DNA of 7,302 nucleotides, from assembly GCA_949289625.1 (NCBI GenBank), contig CASEPH010000413.1, positions 1 through 7,302 of the forward strand, written 5' to 3'. This stretch comes from an uncultured Clostridia bacterium. Lineage in GTDB: Bacteria; Bacillota_A; Clostridia; Oscillospirales; Oscillospiraceae. A program made the translations under genes and the position numbers. The notes beneath the pieces are model-generated. The model ran no database searches. It was not told the DNA's origin and worked only from the letters and a program-made list of their open reading frames with translations. Within the stretch, counting starts at the first letter, position 1. The number at the start of each line of letters is the position of its first letter. This document shows, in pieces, positions 6,074 through 7,302 of the stretch.

Positions 6074-7279
6074 ATGAGGCCGCTGGATCTGGAATATATC
6101 TGCCAAATGATTGGGAACCTCGCAGGTATCCCGATCCGCATTTTTTACGAAGGGGAGCTCACTTTTTTCTATTCTCTCACGCCTCTCCCCAAAGACCCCA
6201 TGGCAGCCCATTGGAAGCAGGTGATGGCGGTGTCGCAGCCGCTGGGATACTACGCCAGCGAGCACTTTTTATTTTACGTCGTAGTCAACATCGGAACCAC
6301 CAAGATCGTGCTGGGACCCACCTGTCAAACCCAAATGAGTGAACGAGAACTCCGCGAGCTGGCTTTTTATGCGGATGTGGCCAAGGAGGACACAAAGGAG
6401 TTTCTTACAGCCATGAAAAATATCATCCATATGCCACTAGAAAGTATCCTGCAGATTATGGCCATGATGTATTACTGCCTGACCGAGGAAAAAGTGCAGG
6501 TATGGGACATCCTTTCCGACCGGTTCAACCCGCCCTTTTCCCCTTCAGAAGAACGCAGACAAGCCCTCAAAGCCCTCTACATCAATGAAGAGGCGCCTCT
6601 GTATCATCAACATAACAGTTATCCCCTGGAGCAAGAAATCATGAAGCTGATCCGCTACGGAGAAGTAGACAAACTGGAGAGTTGGGCAAAAAAAGCTCCG
6701 GCAATTCGGGGCGGAATCTTGGCCTCCAACCAGCTGCGTCAGCAAAAGAACCTACTTATCGTAGCGGCCACGCTGGAGTCTAGGGCCGCCATCGATGGCG
6801 GCGTAGATACGGAAGAAGCATTTTCCCTGAGTGATCAGTACATCCAAAAGTGCGAGATCTGCAGGGATGCGGCAAGGCTCTTTCAACTACATCTGGAAAT
6901 GGCCATGGACTTTGCCAAACGTGCCATGGAGATCCAACGTCAAGCAAAGGGCTCGCCGCTGGCTGTGAAAGTGCTTCATTACATCTCCCACCACCTCTCC
7001 GACTCCATTTCCACGGATGATCTGGCTCGCTCTCTTTACCTAAGCCGTACGCGCCTTTCCGCAAAATTCAAAGAGGAAACCGGCGAGAATCTAAGTGAAT
7101 TTATCCTTCGCCAGAAAATCGAAGTAGCAAAACGCTTGCTACGGAGCACAGACAAGACAGCTACATCCATAGCCACTTATTTAGGGTTTTCTTCGCAAAG
7201 CCATTTTACCCGCACATTTCAGAAGTACGCTGGCTGCTCCCCTAGGGAGTTTCGAAAACAAGAAACCCTCAAATCATAA
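6074..7279 (+). CDS. AraC-family transcriptional regulator, YSIRK-type-like N-terminal region
   Basis: This 401-residue protein is the likely regulator of the divergent transport and hydrolase operon. The C-terminal 108 residues (from about 294) are an AraC/XylS DNA-binding domain with two helix-turn-helix motifs: TDDLARSLYLSRTRLSAKF (314-332) and a second around 361-383 containing IATYLGFSSQSHFTRTFQK, then CSPREFRK. The N-terminal part is not a cupin of the classical AraC kind. It starts CQMIGNLAGIPIRIFYEGEL, and its middle holds an HNSYPLEQEIMKLIRYGEV segment and TLESRAAIDGGVDTEEAFSL, a pattern seen in clostridial AraC proteins and those labelled YSIRK-targeted. The ligand is unknown; an imported glycoside or released sugar is a reasonable guess from context. 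The ATG at 6074 is chosen over the upstream TTG because of the promoter and ribosome site. It is probably an activator, given the weak operon promoter, but this is inferred. Confidence 0.9.
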   Translation: MRPLDLEYICQMIGNLAGIPIRIFYEGELTFFYSLTPLPKDPMAAHWKQVMAVSQPLGYYASEHFLFYVVVNIGTTKIVLGPTCQTQMSERELRELAFYADVAKEDTKEFLTAMKNIIHMPLESILQIMAMMYYCLTEEKVQVWDILSDRFNPPFSPSEERRQALKALYINEEAPLYHQHNSYPLEQEIMKLIRYGEVDKLESWAKKAPAIRGGILASNQLRQQKNLLIVAATLESRAAIDGGVDTEEAFSLSDQYIQKCEICRDAARLFQLHLEMAMDFAKRAMEIQRQAKGSPLAVKVLHYISHHLSDSISTDDLARSLYLSRTRLSAKFKEETGENLSEFILRQKIEVAKRLLRSTDKTATSIATYLGFSSQSHFTRTFQKYAGCSPREFRKQETLKS

Positions 7280-7284
7280 AAAAC

Positions 7285-7301
7285 GCAGGGAAATTTCCCG
7301 C
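7285..7301 (+). terminator. Probable terminator hairpin after the regulator, cut by the right edge
   Basis: GGGAAATTTCCC (7288-7299) is a perfect palindrome, extended by GC (7285-7286) pairing with GC (7300-7301) around a bulged A. It starts 6 nt after the regulator stop and is preceded by an A run, which often pairs with the T tract of a bidirectional terminator. The T tract itself would lie beyond the window, so the call is incomplete. Confidence 0.45.
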
Positions 7302-7302
7302 A

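Noticed and set aside
1..7302. CRISPR arrays, tRNA or rRNA genes, riboswitches
   Set aside because: I saw no regularly spaced repeats, tRNA-like arms, rRNA segments or recognised riboswitch cores in the intergenic stretches, which are all short.

Overview
The window suggests a Bacillota (Firmicutes) genome of moderate GC, probably a gut-type clostridial lineage. The signs are strong purine-rich Shine-Dalgarno sites, a near-consensus sigma-A promoter, a clostridial-style AraC regulator and a glycosidase locus for plant glycosides. The taxon is inferred from style, not from a marker gene.

Layout. Positions 1-40 (minus strand) hold the first codons of a gene running off the left edge; its N-terminus resembles IS1182-type transposases, and a TATAAT box lies just upstream. 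Positions about 132-405 hold a minus-strand terminator and the 3' remnant of an unrecognised gene with no usable start codon, so the left flank looks like a mobile-element scar. Positions 480-5951 hold three tightly packed minus-strand genes, transcribed in the order transporter (GPH/MelB-like), GH5 glycosidase (endoglycoceramidase-like), GH78 alpha-L-rhamnosidase. A 122-bp divergent intergenic region separates them from a plus-strand AraC-family regulator (6074-7279). A hairpin that is probably its terminator is cut by the right edge.

How the genes may work together. Neither hydrolase has a signal peptide, and both are encoded with a sugar transporter. The simplest reading is that an intact rhamnose-bearing glycoside is imported by the transporter. 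The rhamnosidase would then remove terminal rhamnose inside the cell, and the GH5 enzyme would cut the remaining beta-glycosidic bond to a sugar or hydrophobic aglycone. The divergent AraC protein is the obvious candidate activator, and the intergenic region carries repeated GATTA-type motifs that could be its sites. No rhamnose-catabolic gene lies in the window. The substrate is unknown; flavonoid rutinosides, saponins or steryl rhamnoglucosides are guesses from the enzyme families.

Points most worth a second look: the transporter appears to lack the acidic cation-site residues of MelB, a two-codon ATG-CAA-TGA reading frame overlaps the transporter start, and the operator-like repeats sit between the divergent genes.
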